A stretch of 64,000 nt of DNA from NCBI GenBank assembly GCA_017467625.1, contig JAFUSN010000003.1, positions 259,995 through 323,994 on the forward strand. Reading direction: 5' to 3'. How positions within the stretch are numbered: the stretch's first letter is position 1; the number at the start of each line of letters is the position of its first letter. Below are positions 63,101-64,000 of this stretch, piece by piece. Below the pieces are notes generated by a model, which searched no databases, was not told the DNA's origin, and was given only the letters and a program-made list of their open reading frames with translations. Position numbers and translations under genes: made by a program. The stretch is from RGIG1681 sp017467625 (GTDB taxonomy: Bacteria; Bacillota; Clostridia; Christensenellales; UBA1242).

Positions 63101-64000
63101 AACATAACTTGTATTGTTACCATAACTAGAATACATAAAGTGAACTGTATATGTTTTTGGAGTGTATCTAGCATATGCATAAATATTTTGAGTATATCTG
63201 AAGTAGAATTGATTGTCTGGTGTCCATTTTTGATTATACATAATTCCATATGCATTATCATTTGAATTGAACATTGAAGTTGGACTGTTTTCAACTCTCT
63301 TATTTAAATATAAATCTGTAACACTTGCCAAAATTTCACTATTTCCATTTACAATTCCAGAAATAGTTTTTCCGCTGAGCTGCTCGTATGAAATATACCA
63401 CCCATCAAATGTGTAACCATCAAGTTGAACTGTTTTAACTGTAAACAAATCATTAAACTTGAAGCTTGAAATAAGCTGTGATTTTCCACCTGTTGATTGA
63501 TAGAAATCAGCATTATTTGCATATTCAATACCATCACTATGCTTTGCATCATTCAAATAAACAGTATTATTTTCAGTCCAATAATATGTAATGTTATAAG
63601 TATTTACTTCATATACTGCGTATGCGTAAATGTCTTGGTGTGTGTATGCATTGTTTGCTAAAGACTCTAATGCATATCTGTAATAGAACTCATTTCCTAC
63701 TGTCCAGTTCTGGATATATTTTCCACTTGCAATGTTTGTTGGCTCTGCTGCATTAAATGTCCTGCTTCCTGCTGGACTATTTACTACATACCTACTTGCA
63801 TTTTCATTGGTTACTGCACTTGTTGTTCCATTAAATGCACTTACCTTTGAAATATACCAGCCTTTAAATGTGTAACCTGTCAGTATATTAAAGTTAAATT
63901 GTTCTGTTCCTCCAAATACAACTCCTATCTTATTTGTTGTGTTGTTTTGAATTGTCTTTACTGTTGTATTGAAGTTTATTGTCTTTACTGTCTCATATTT
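36191..64000 (-). CDS. Giant InlB B-repeat surface/secreted-type protein (right giant), 5'-partial
   Basis: The - strand frame is open from the TAA at 36191 to the window end. I read it codon by codon from 63556 to 64000 with no stop, so the TTG at 63556 is not the start and more than 9,260 residues are visible. The body holds about 37 cores of the InlB B-repeat (Listeria-Bacteroides repeat) pattern, such as DRYGYTWTGWYT and SRIGYTFAGWRFG, each followed by L-Y-A-G-W-x-A-N-T-Y. Order from the N-terminal side: B-repeats (64,000-62,200), block I (about 62,190-59,600), B-repeats (to about 57,430), block II (to about 54,370, a paralogue of block I), a long B-repeat array (to about 39,570), and a C-terminal domain of five repeats with a DnaJ-type zinc pair. 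B-repeat proteins are typically exported and serve as extended adhesins or stalks. No sorting signal or C-terminal membrane helix is seen, so anchoring, if any, must be N-terminal or non-covalent. Confidence 0.93.
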   Translation of the reverse strand, partial: KYETVKTINFNTTVKTIQNNTTNKIGVVFGGTEQFNFNILTGYTFKGWYISKVSAFNGTTSAVTNENASRYVVNSPAGSRTFNAAEPTNIASGKYIQNWTVGNEFYYRYALESLANNAYTHQDIYAYAVYEVNTYNITYYWTENNTVYLNDAKHSDGIEYANNADFYQSTGGKSQLISSFKFNDLFTVKTVQLDGYTFDGWYISYEQLSGKTISGIVNGNSEILASVTDLYLNKRVENSPTSMFNSNDNAYGIMYNQKWTPDNQFYFRYTQNIYAYARYTPKTYTVHFMYSSYGNNTSYVDANNGQYDERFTINRNYAEYEGLKVVVTFNKSLVLDYNKYNLNLTGDRSSTYLPYGYDFFYWIFSRSQTAGNSYVRPIYNNGNKFYDDNAYNNKTDAVTWNDSALISTAPTTYRLHEFARNDSTYKNYIYDLGSNLSRNTGSNEIVRYWDIFDQTDYYFFAYYRKEIYDYTYYYAGTNENNIANNPASYHSINKDIDGVVNKVKYDDTITLTTLYKYALPTNYAFAGWYVVTSPINYTIFAKYDSNSNIIGYFYNNGSQDVQIELYAEGYQFGKNTGAANSYQPHNNSKIDRNHYIYAVYRKVVNKYDLQLVASGLATSRTENQNAATKQKYDYLNDTLTGYIGNLNYNGSTSIGNVISNVNIVTNSVYNTNINIPNSEVNGANSIHSIQNATLVIKITTKFGYALKSYELLNTIGESLFNRNVKIYDGSIVKSNVNSMSVVDNHDDLDGRGTITYTITITNAYAFDTTSLATTATAVANEISTLKFTFETITYQFANYSTTGHVNAAAQGYSYVPNAANGASSSNATFNIEAKASKALSYYGNTNVIAFYPKFDPISTNSATYEISSYLSSIKIGSKTYNFNLGYNATTDRYDMSKITSTNATAYVSSKAYSTFNIAGVVYDVNNAFTMNYNSGTTHQNFILYLCSYGGLHTETKYVYILFSDSCQSNEAIEIVANFTDIRNSIITSKGITTSSDQYVSGNAYGSITPTINSILPTATNTLTITPDKGYVVDYILMTYEGKTYRIDHTLIVTNYAKGGAYTYTYSYEDSQSQANYYLTKNDSASQIISGTITRNGNRYISYKLNNKLGTFEISITGIYHNITVDVKFKSHVVFRLETESMGYLLHDEALGMAKSNLKFKINDDVYNNSFFNLGSYAGVDKDDNNVTMYYVEFVSYGHADIFGREFVINLLGPGYAYKLDNSFIFNKSSETDITNVSASSTNFAITTIKPMQQIFALENNGRSFVKFRVDVLTNTSEFNSYLNVIDVNGNLMGSRLDPYSTNTWFNNQVLSDINVDYSAYSGLTKATVDSNYVYNGREIITYYGNKLVFNYNKIDGYTLSTLRIYGYINNRLITTGKYANDGHYIDIIATISNGSVQFVDYYTRSGKTISANSGIYTFANNNDELNTITASYTTNDGSYSFEFNGDILAYLTAGLVVEFYSTPNIFTVTYNSNKGNSTSPLTINTISNPVVNPYSVSVSNRTTYTNVSQNGNLTQKVVYNQIYDYSDLTNAYNGTATNGTIYKQVDPDAPTGDIVIYSNVNTSSETYRLFTYTNRLDFYPFYIIGYTFIGWSHVTGWENTADSVVRFNNLASFDMSKRNSASASTYYSILKQQILSGNVTLYARWRAETYSITFNFNTTTEKTPARFFNGTAYYSSSQVYTVTVVYDTNDWINLDLTLVQRYGYTWNGWFISTANNLLRIISGVDRVDTRNIAAQPTFNFTLYTQLLAANAIPADCQKLIDNGNADYQTTAHFMTSATAGAIGYVSHTDSDHIVNLYAKWTAKTYKAYFYYAVGSNDNENVVNSINNNGFTNYAEYILPGKSVNYIELTYDRQFVIAGEIVDESRIPLHYDFYTWFRWYYNYDNLSEATDANPDRNENVSDWYSTANYANYASGNYNDKNLSASNYSYWYDPTYSNAALRIDNASSYNNPLKSDVPYINIEEYYTSEDDVDEDYINNDMFSSDKFVYANSTFYKRYAGDEYFFAYDVKEIYYATFYESETNPTTIYNSSNVDQGHFFVAPDGRTTLPGSNYVFYSTTENKTDLIKTRYASDIVWEWNPFESRIDDNNEKNVLVPSWYKFIGWYVYVDQDHAYIVNDQYYKDGRYFDKYNGTQNYHEFIYSYTDFDGSEKQASSQFYYYDENGMTKFRFTHAYHDIYVYAVYEMVEYTANITINGDYGSVYYTTDGIEQTNSPVSGIENIRVNNLQNNLDYADTINTNSIIYADRINYKGIYYEVNSRFNEYIGSTLTNFYTPSLFVYSNNATQNNTDVANKFKGNDGETGRRVMHLAAISKVATGDRYDSSLTYYVDAEGLTKYTGTSFDSYWVYGVATRDNVLYVRKSASEIVKVKDGDAYNSAATYYLDSQGLRPYVNDANFGKYWTRIASSTNPLYVGFGYNNNETFTVKTLQNNDLTLFIYLREGYKLDRSDITITNNGSVQNVYSYEWYFNDTTREYRYMIKVANVYKDFAMTLNVSTITYDSLDYSTTGHATSQGYVEKGTTTSGTLDHQVATQPKTSGTMYGNTQYVVFYPNVNNVDYTYFRNNKTNDTAHSYLNYVDSYLSKLTFTKGSRTTYYTLEYRTDTATNYEIDFTNFVVKNSSGTIVASKTPVYGSFTINVDGITYVVEKAYTLPYISAYELQTTSTSSSKSTVETTNYAVLYLCHYTVNTEDYYAYILFDDTRRENDGLKVVADFTDIKNAIQFSSSVANGANDLYKSTATVGATIDYNDSMNQTGVSPSDVNTYVIRPHSGYIIKTLTVNYGKGTFTITRDDISSKLANSNYSYIFTYSNNGYSGSDWIYTFHNKDFISYKYDETTGYITVRVFGIYGNVRITAVAESYISFRFEAGNWKNILLSYTGNNTDNNINNFALNFYIGYKPVEYLKNNTGSYLSYAESKAQVTEFRTGKFDSTYYVELIFIGKAKIFDNNGITFRTIDNAYSYRMTGFTLTNKATVPHEGHIDNSSYQYNANSIYKVNSADTTVDGAVSASSKYKEIYIEDLRKLYSTSANEHTTFNGYTFAKVRVDEVSTKVNIDSYFYVVNGGVIDTNDSHARLDPLANQSWFNGQTLSNIKIDYTKANRDAILSSITYKERLGRIADSFFGNRYYIYYTEIEGYDLTKVNYLGTDYYLTYSKSGNTYTVSTDKTLPNSIAITYSRENSTTTYGTFRFEVLADTNTFATNNIKFYSSPKLMTVTYKFNKQNATSPIVINGNTISASNLETSELTQNFYFNQVTEINSNKYSMVGYTFMGWATGNEFDSSASVNGLSAWSNAYSWSIERNSANETDIYNESTTLYGRGFFSYWFGVSGNKAYFVSYDSNSSGVYRYNFYNSIKDQIHNSIYNGVNIKLYAVWKANKYNIVLNTNKNVGSTTPEYYSYETSAYNDESYFIAESTTYLVVTYDTNLWQLSYNGTIYKLSDVLLDRYGYTWQGFYVSTAATGTAQNQFFNKNAAGFNWDALDTLLQIVDGHTYATKNSIILPKLDYELICKTNYTEPSYNLSFTYASGSGAASATNSLDSRNEVYKGGTGETSNNKFGSITVYAGWQANTYKISYDYGTNGIDSNVIKSSSISHDSERISIKNLLGSSPLQTNSHNYTEFVFDVEYDAEYLTRIGYTFVGWRTGLNSTATIAAGNKMILNLTTIRNSNVAGTGVFADSYLYRNKSYINNATEFLGDVETLGDTESGNNIDNHFVIFFAMWQVNTYTVHLNINSSIMNSTVASYSGIQSGNIYQNGLIPFTLRVVFDTNDWYYPTSTDKKLANILLEKFGYMWIGWYTNMLTVEGQDYLAAGVQTDYDYVNSYNEYVDKVAGRGVQNTETIDYTLFNQFTFRTMGRATTLETELQAFESSLVTNYSPRYGYTILSSDGEGNWVENRSTSTFELTIYSKWQGIIYETTFEKTDFDLSLKSNRNSGIGSTEAYYLNGVGLDAYTSTETTTMYVMFDTNLYTSNFKEILKNVSDHGKYSTENGTHLEDLVRVDRFGYTWTGWYTRGYETANVTTRQSTETGTAFKVGSMSGSLLVVDGINVSGKTRISNFSNTYRSTVYGFNDTAAYRYVNTSNRKFDLTMYNTLQTYTTNKTHTGNNNIGTFEMKLYAGWEANTYQITYEGNDVHSTNPLKNYTVKTANLDNSGNGGSSPTYKVTGFALSVLFDGADVEATAFQRVGYTFTGYSLGQTSEPYFKSSKASEWKSTKVRLDYFAIKFEGGPETSAKTTNNYLYSSYSYATHTGVNEVLGDGLQTYAVALNAFYKANVYHVNFNSNISAGGSTTPWFSVDGSSYTNATYNSTIMVEFDTDEWKSNDGKEIDDIRVDRYGYTWMGWYVKSTFFNTILNNTDRYVVSTGNENNALWELYYKYIIVSNNGLDNVQVFNYARFKKFFDIVNVSGETLVSISEETTTNGRSFTGTYTSINPSEANNFNSFTFNGDHSFTIGKKSLTVSGNTYTGRVVEKYNSATNLADEHEIYLFAGWQANTYKVSYDYGTNGIDSTNASTKYKGVQDGVAHSVWTSEVSIAHDASGISLKNLNGTSSPLATNSGDYYEFVFDVEYSPQYLTRVGYTFAGWRFGLNSASTMAHGAKMVINATTIAQAGISTSGSTTNGLLYVDESMLNDSSAILGTYERLGDSDSRYTFVENGSAVTYTMAKNNQKHNVILFAIWQANTYTVSIDVNASEIDSTNAVYNGTTYNNGLLNIKLKVVFDTNNWVVDGDSANLLDLVLTKENYFWIGWYTNADTWEEFNDNGTIKSDFLTSGTDYGYENDYNYYYDRIASRTTPVMRVLDYTLFNQYTFRTFDQGTTNAGLTTFESDLATTYDREFGYTILRNDGEGNWVENRKTSTFELTIYAKWQGIIYQVSFDATDFNTSSIYGIGSTNAFYINELNGSYNAENAYCNMYVMFDRNEYTSDYEEIYSLRYKEIYYDFESATYVIDRNGDGIEDRTVAGDHLKDIIKVDRYGYTWTGWYTRGYENRTSRTATNGTTTFYNGTMKSNSKLILTANDANSKTHSSGYSRNIQDSDNAKFDKSIYDTLLTVTTNKSAKNYTLTLYAGWAANTYQVVYESNDVNSTNELKKKTVKTAGDLDSTTGGTSPAYQSKTKITTILFDSTDVDAGAFQRVGYTFTGFSIGQTTEPYFKTLQGSEAKKTMVRLDYFAIKFEDGPVTSAEYTDNYLNSAYTTNNNTREILGDAIKTYEVTLNAFYRANIYDVSFNSNKAAGGSTDPWFYDISSGTYTDATSDYDDILKIEFDSTKWMVDNQNVDLSQVLIDRFGYTWMGWFTRSTAFNISANNSNSFNAADTNFWKRYYNFMVISGTASTDYREYLIPFNYSLFLTLFEYTSNVKEATNYNHTVNVDATDITWNLVDNSFTVNGDIIETYSTHKFKLSAGWQANTYNLTYYYSDVNSIKNSVNNGSYVTTSPIESITANGVTVAGDLTNRYVTMTLVFDKEYEYPEYLSRIGYTFAGWRFGLNSNYTFAYGDKLVLNADSIAIKNVAGTASTSESYLYEDTLYAEVAMSDTNYNRLGTIEKLGDTESNYTLSTNGLVNNIAKHTAQIFAIWDVNEYIVEFNINYSYNNSTYTNFTAGIYNKPSSTFATYLSRTSDKIETTTSLIGTLNDINAYMTGDGDKSSLQYGFRLSEQFIEFEGDDFDYVAHVTFDHNDWWFETKSGEKISDALYYILLQKFGYYFGGWYTSSSCEHVVLAYNEYEGTYNNILGMYSTDPLVKLDYSYYSKFTHSVSQRNSNNGYITTGDWVENRDTRTFEITLYAKWTAKTYTVDKFYAYSTNRSGNIVGSTTPYYTVNGIDWIEVVTNVNDPIENLDSLIEIRVYFDTNNWYSVDGNGNKLEDNGLYNLLIDRYGYTWTGWYGRRANESSMQYRVIDGHRSDLMTYGSSYTTECIAVNLSYSMFNRMDERDETSRKFSLYAHYNANQYLLKFDYTDVNSSHGVGSSVATTLSNATYVSQKVTFDTPTQDIIQLHRNGYTFVGWRFGTDDVTKNNSILYAGTTFVISDDYIHSDDGTEVFIFTNNDCTVQEAFGDFEGRNDGNIFVHYTVAYAVWAPITYHVTFNGNKQNGTTTTPLFKENGVYDKLQSSFTLDVVFDTNEWNIANGSGTIYDILIDRYGYTWTGWFITDDMAGNNRIIAGNSTAGRENNVHVFDDTFFSTVYAPVKYESDTTNVSFTVYAGWIANTYSIVYDYSDVGSERLYFGTLQRNLGGTQNPIGSTAANSDIPSYSNISEIVFDTIADTEFISAYRYGYIFNGWTLNPENASLQSNYTDTLITRNLKLNYEFARQTNVATSCISTESYLKFFSSLNDYESEKLGDEETNSEHMIVLYANWTARIYEVSFNFNNDYRYIAENYAERIINSTYATKLNNTQPVSETVDKVRVKFDTDNWYSFVDSQDNALRYISTSRIGYTFLGWYTTRTMNNGTQDGAYIPSIIYDAINDTSESKLNVLTLNTDIDNYTQVDGYITEEDKLGVTGTINLYAGWMQNEYTMNLILRDSNTENNDWKLGSTPASIKHFDSNVYDIDKEEFDDLYEIRVLFDTNGYRIYSKDNGDVVENISIYHILTDRFGYTWTGWFIDQGAQTAIVGGHTINDLSVTNPQIHVFDIDLYNVAITLNGNIDNNDSEDFRMFYTFAGWNANTYTVIYDLNDVEGLNLQTGTSHASRNDSEYAFTSTIIFDTTYESLQSNGNLPYYQQTASRNGYTFLGWSLNSSIITTGNEETATQFKVKDAKYYTYLNDSVIYLNNGDVLLYTRYVTDSDADREALGDLEEEHRIVLIANWVTKKYKVEFIKNDLGNANGSTNAYFVEDGELLPNSTKSIYVRFDSKDWFLEYENEQQGTTIVSEYLRNIVIDRYGYTFVGWSTYSYLETGYASKYIVYNKASNTLYNLDDTRFVPENITEDVSGDEDGTIKLFAIWKANTYTLTFKYNAAPEVSYQIQIPDDEKYKDVARSIGSTTSAAYSSIFKVTFDGEEIEIPVPSRKGYNFYGMFLDENIDSAYKFVSEDGVIKFELTKDTARNTQNNASLDNEAGFIYGDSKTSPEVLGDAETSHNVYVQIVWAPIKYSVTLDLNSTESSTNAYFYNGDEYVDINVHDSIMVSVYFDTNNWEWVYNGRTAQIDTLIFGKLGYTWTGWYTTKSCTTYVYNKVNSLATLNNGLYNKFENIDDKTTTLTIYAGWTKNQYNVVIDNNEIIDSESHAVYKDLNGNFALETKPLTVTTQFDTASWNNLDTVVMDRYGFIWDGLWTNETDESIKIENNSTEFNLTLLRSIFKNANSEVSMLNTYESIREVTVTAHWTANVYHVNVNFYDKDRGFGSTKAEPSSNFGYTESITLGQPIKFTGNIERIGYDFVGWIVGNNVVNSSSFIKNSEYILSDTVLINYTYLINAKTGVTPDIYFDNGSVVKEGFGDADRGYEHNIYVYAYYTPITYSVNFIKNDYDSDRNGTTTAMFEAENGQYSRPDTPISAVRVVFDTNDWINISLANVARIGYKWNGWYTSTSDNKVKIVSSTSLDASLYGNLKIDSSTRTITLYADWTANTYKINVVTNREAAQVTLDDISIKELVFDQTYEIEMLAKAGYEFVGWSFDDVVIQEVENESGFALGTLAIISSTFDKATFKFGNVKYNDTEDHEKYSNVGKNLIVDKDGNYHIYSNGEFERIGDSQTNLEVVLHAIWLPRVFGIKFDLNDSSSTSLGRVGSTKAYLSNNNFVSYYSNYQDVSSDKLKITVNSPYSRLSYNSSLTTNLLVDRIGYTWKGWYLDPIASDEYLFIRAYSSETAMISMEMFEKLTEKGIINENTEDIILYAGWTANTYTLVENDVIDSSSGGSVMIPVNSSPISTSEGNMTSYTYTTRAVQTRFTFDQVIDDLSYIRVGYNYSGFAFMNPSEYVNTLSPINSRFDINSVTGDGKIYLYTTYENDPLARTTEALGDMARRGGISPEYYISMYTVWEAIEYKIVISLNNLVGTIPMNNFGNVDANYLVTLDGTKHNLANNAIFAYRNGNSSNLITYKLKFNDVISNAETENDVPERIKALLDELSISLTGYTYKSLNTFYDLADVNNTVIWDTVGAYGTDSNNNPYRLDENFLAGLIYETVINDNGELSTTYNSFRNNFTKTSSNTYMVKVYNNSSDNNVITFFAGYDINRFNVTVGNDTQIVDNDGEISYVNGGNAAYNMINVNGSTEFSLTDGTLSQQIQFYNNEYIVVAPTSSGKYISKITLNYNIENVNYIATIDLKFNSAIRGLEWAEYVINITNNATHETSQIVGSGDTISIPYVFNNIKITSLLYGEGTAQYEFDGFARELAYEEFKEDTFYTVVEIENVKTELIISFEFSSQSFETNVYISVSDDGTINIDETSGLHDTTEVPYGYPVSDIIAGWDISSELWYEIIFNDDGSYYAQEIEIDTTMIVNRDITLCCSIINDSNSSKRVIFYTWSDSKNVNGNYVQYTNNSNYVLRSAEYTLIDEDGTQKLSKPTYTGYVYDASISQWIWTSAYINNGNYFTLHDDSLVDCVHCGGDGNVAGSICEECGGAGKVLSYATLSSIPQSTIGAWFPNSQFICYVVLTQTIINKLGYDNIAQLAASGVYVDIISIDTSSNTATVQLIDGETGFVVCDNIDGNPIQVQILTTDTHVDQNIYAIQAYAILNFTVDVDENNVVKDFTNKNNTTITVDVDEYKSTVKFFDVNGSVITYYSPDEIKVLVLNQNEYEAYIRALASRPSVQTALLNTISNYSNVKLVDLRSEIEVGSDAYIFLFMYRKGSTNSIAAISDMYIEFHNGQITRYPISNNVAFTSNSINVGMNASTGETSLIINKSRMQTSFTDSLGNVYSADDLKFVALTSSELTQYFINLTTMTKEDALKSLNIVGGSNGRETSNIEHSFSENRYVIGLYTNGDEIIKITSNYIYINHANHSASLIYIQDLMFMETNVTVSNGTITVANVNSIMSTSKFDYATNTQYSMNTHTLNFVAFNASQFSYFADLVEYGLYSRTDAFKVTLQKFSGDLIMASVSNSALTMHGLENNNTYYIVAYYNNNGNVAIISANLLTVNVNGSTGLSTTAIITLSNNFGFTAPAIAIETSGYNGNVSFIDEYMNLNYYDYKTEQSYSDVRYFEITDDELNAAATYYNNGFKLFDSQDGSQIIAQYDNLTIEESIELAVYYYRNRNDARISNFVNQLTDSQGELTITEIVSSINMIPVTYINEAGFRIRGESLEVGDVETHYLISVFRNEDGKVFDQVSNNYVKVDATREETSLSVVSSIINLADKIYDYENIYE
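36200..38640 (-). repeat. Five C-terminal repeats of about 135 residues in the right giant
   Basis: Each unit has a helix of the type (F/Y)-(V/E)-x-(L/I)-T-x-x-E-L-x-x-Y and later a strand Y-x-I-x-x-Y-x-N-x-x-G followed by I-x-S-N-x-x-x-V-N. Helix landmarks are near 38310 (TQTIINKLG), 37890 (NQNEYEAYIRAL), 37490 (TSSELTQYFINL), 37105 (NASQFSYFADL) and 36690 (TDDELNAAATYY). Strand landmarks include RYVIGLYTNGDE, TYYIVAYYNNNG and HYLISVFRNEDG. Spacing is 385-420 bp. No known family is recognised. As the C-terminal end of a surface giant it may be the functional tip. Confidence 0.6.
38408..38473 (-). other. DnaJ-type CxxCxGxG pair in the right giant
   Basis: Within a few residues the protein reads CVHCGGDG and CEECGGAG, two CxxCxGxG motifs separated by six residues (NVAGSI). 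In DnaJ/Hsp40 and related zinc-finger proteins two such motifs bind one Zn ion. The rest of the giant is very poor in Cys, which makes the cluster stand out. It sits in the first of the five C-terminal repeats. Confidence 0.85.
39570..54370 (-). repeat. Long InlB B-repeat array with two alternating module types
   Basis: About 30 B-repeat cores in a row. Type I modules read Y-x-Y-x-D-V at the start, R-x-G-Y-T-F-x-G-W-R-F-G in the core, and carry a late E-x-L-G-D-x-E motif (for example VLGDAETS, ALGDLEEEH, RLGDSDS, EKLGDEETN). Type II modules have G-S-T-x-x-(Y/F)-F, then V-x-F-D-T-N-x-W and D-R-Y-G-Y-T-W-T-G-W-Y. They often alternate and are joined by (A/G)W-x-A-N-T-Y. The array is in frame throughout. 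Confidence 0.85.
45400..53329 (-). repeat. Five-module super-units of about 915 residues
   Basis: The module order A-B-C-D-E is repeated. A modules begin at Q codons 53329 (QANTYKISYDYGTNGID), 50566 (QANTYKVSYDYGTNGID) and 47833 (QANTYNLTYYYSDVNS), giving periods of 2,763 and 2,733 bp (921 and 911 codons). D modules begin at 51676 (EANTYQITYEGNDV) and 48838 (AANTYQVVYESNDV). The first two super-units are also very similar at the DNA level around their starts, and the third is more diverged. This indicates stepwise amplification of a 2.7-kb unit. Confidence 0.8.
54370..62190 (-). repeat. Two large paralogous blocks, about 1,700 residues apart
   Basis: Block I (about 62,190-59,600) and block II (about 57,430-54,370) share the same long order of motifs: YSTTGH (His codons at 61590 and 56484, 5,106 bp apart), YLC(S/H)Y, YVYILFSD or YAYILFDD, VANFTDIRN or VADFTDIKN, FR(L/F)E, YYVEF or YYVEL, SRLDP or ARLDP, WFNNQVLSDI or WFNGQTLSNI, FYSTPN or FYSSPK, then a B-repeat start. 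The segment between them carries B-repeats, so a unit of about 1,700 residues was duplicated. Confidence 0.85.
56770..57080 (-). repeat. Tandem 'YDSS.TYY' modules in the right giant
   Basis: Two adjacent copies of about 48 residues: KVATGDRYDSSLTYYVD ... NVLYVRK and KVKDGDAYNSAATYYLD ... NPLYVGF. A single copy occurs in the left giant at 15727-15880. They lie just before block II's conserved core. Confidence 0.75.

Noticed and set aside
63554..63556. TTG at 63556 as start of the right giant
   Set aside because: Codon-by-codon reading from 63556 to 64000 shows no stop and continues B-repeat sequence (GYTFKGWYIS), so the gene extends past the window.
36200..63556. CRISPR array or DNA satellite
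   Set aside because: The repetition is at protein level with whole-codon periods and diverged DNA; no short identical direct repeats with regular spacers.
1..64000. Mycoplasma-type code (TGA = Trp)
   Set aside because: Trp is TGG throughout and the esterase ends at TGA in a sensible place; the giant frames contain no TGA.

Overview
The window comes from an AT-rich bacterium that uses the standard bacterial code. By eye the sequence is about 70% A+T (not counted). Tryptophan is always TGG, and TGA is a real stop codon: it ends the esterase gene at 30498. The Mycoplasma code is therefore excluded. Shine-Dalgarno sites, extended -10 promoters, Rho-independent terminators and giant secreted-type proteins with Listeria/InlB-style B-repeats point to an uncultured low-GC Firmicutes (Bacillota) lineage, probably host- or gut-associated. 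That placement is inference; there is no rRNA gene or other marker here to fix it.

Layout. Two giant protein genes face each other and fill about 87% of the window. The left one runs on the + strand from before the window to 27781 (more than 9,250 residues visible). The right one runs on the - strand from beyond 64000 to 36191 (more than 9,260 residues visible). Both are cut by the window edge, so their true N-termini, signal peptides and full sizes are unknown. Between their C-terminal ends lies an 8.4-kb cassette of ordinary genes: a secreted/membrane protein (+), a Nudix hydrolase and an HSL-type esterase (- operon), tRNA-Leu(CAA) (+), a degenerate Nudix-like protein and cysteinyl-tRNA synthetase (- operon), and a divergent, apparently catalytically degraded FadH/Old-Yellow-Enzyme-like flavoprotein (-).

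The right-hand giant is a hierarchy of repeats. It has about 37 InlB B-repeat-like cores, which alternate between two module types. Five-module super-units of about 915 residues are repeated in tandem, and a block of about 1,700 residues is duplicated. The C-terminal domain has five copies of a unit of about 135 residues, the first carrying a DnaJ-type CxxCxGxG zinc-binding pair. The left-hand giant is more divergent. It starts (in the window) with a Tyr-rich hairpin region and continues with loosely B-repeat-like modules including a tandem duplication. It has two helical islands, the C-terminal one carrying an HExxH motif. The two giants share a small 'YDSS.TYY' module. Neither has a visible LPXTG signal or C-terminal membrane anchor.

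Expression signals are clear. Two protein genes, and possibly a third, have an extended -10 element (TGTTATAAT or close) exactly 6 nt before the ATG and no usable Shine-Dalgarno site, which predicts leaderless mRNAs. Downstream operon genes have good Shine-Dalgarno sites instead. Convergent genes share bidirectional terminators. cysS has a near-consensus promoter and a leader of about 120 nt with a terminator-like hairpin directly before its ribosome binding site. No intergenic gap exceeds 170 bp.
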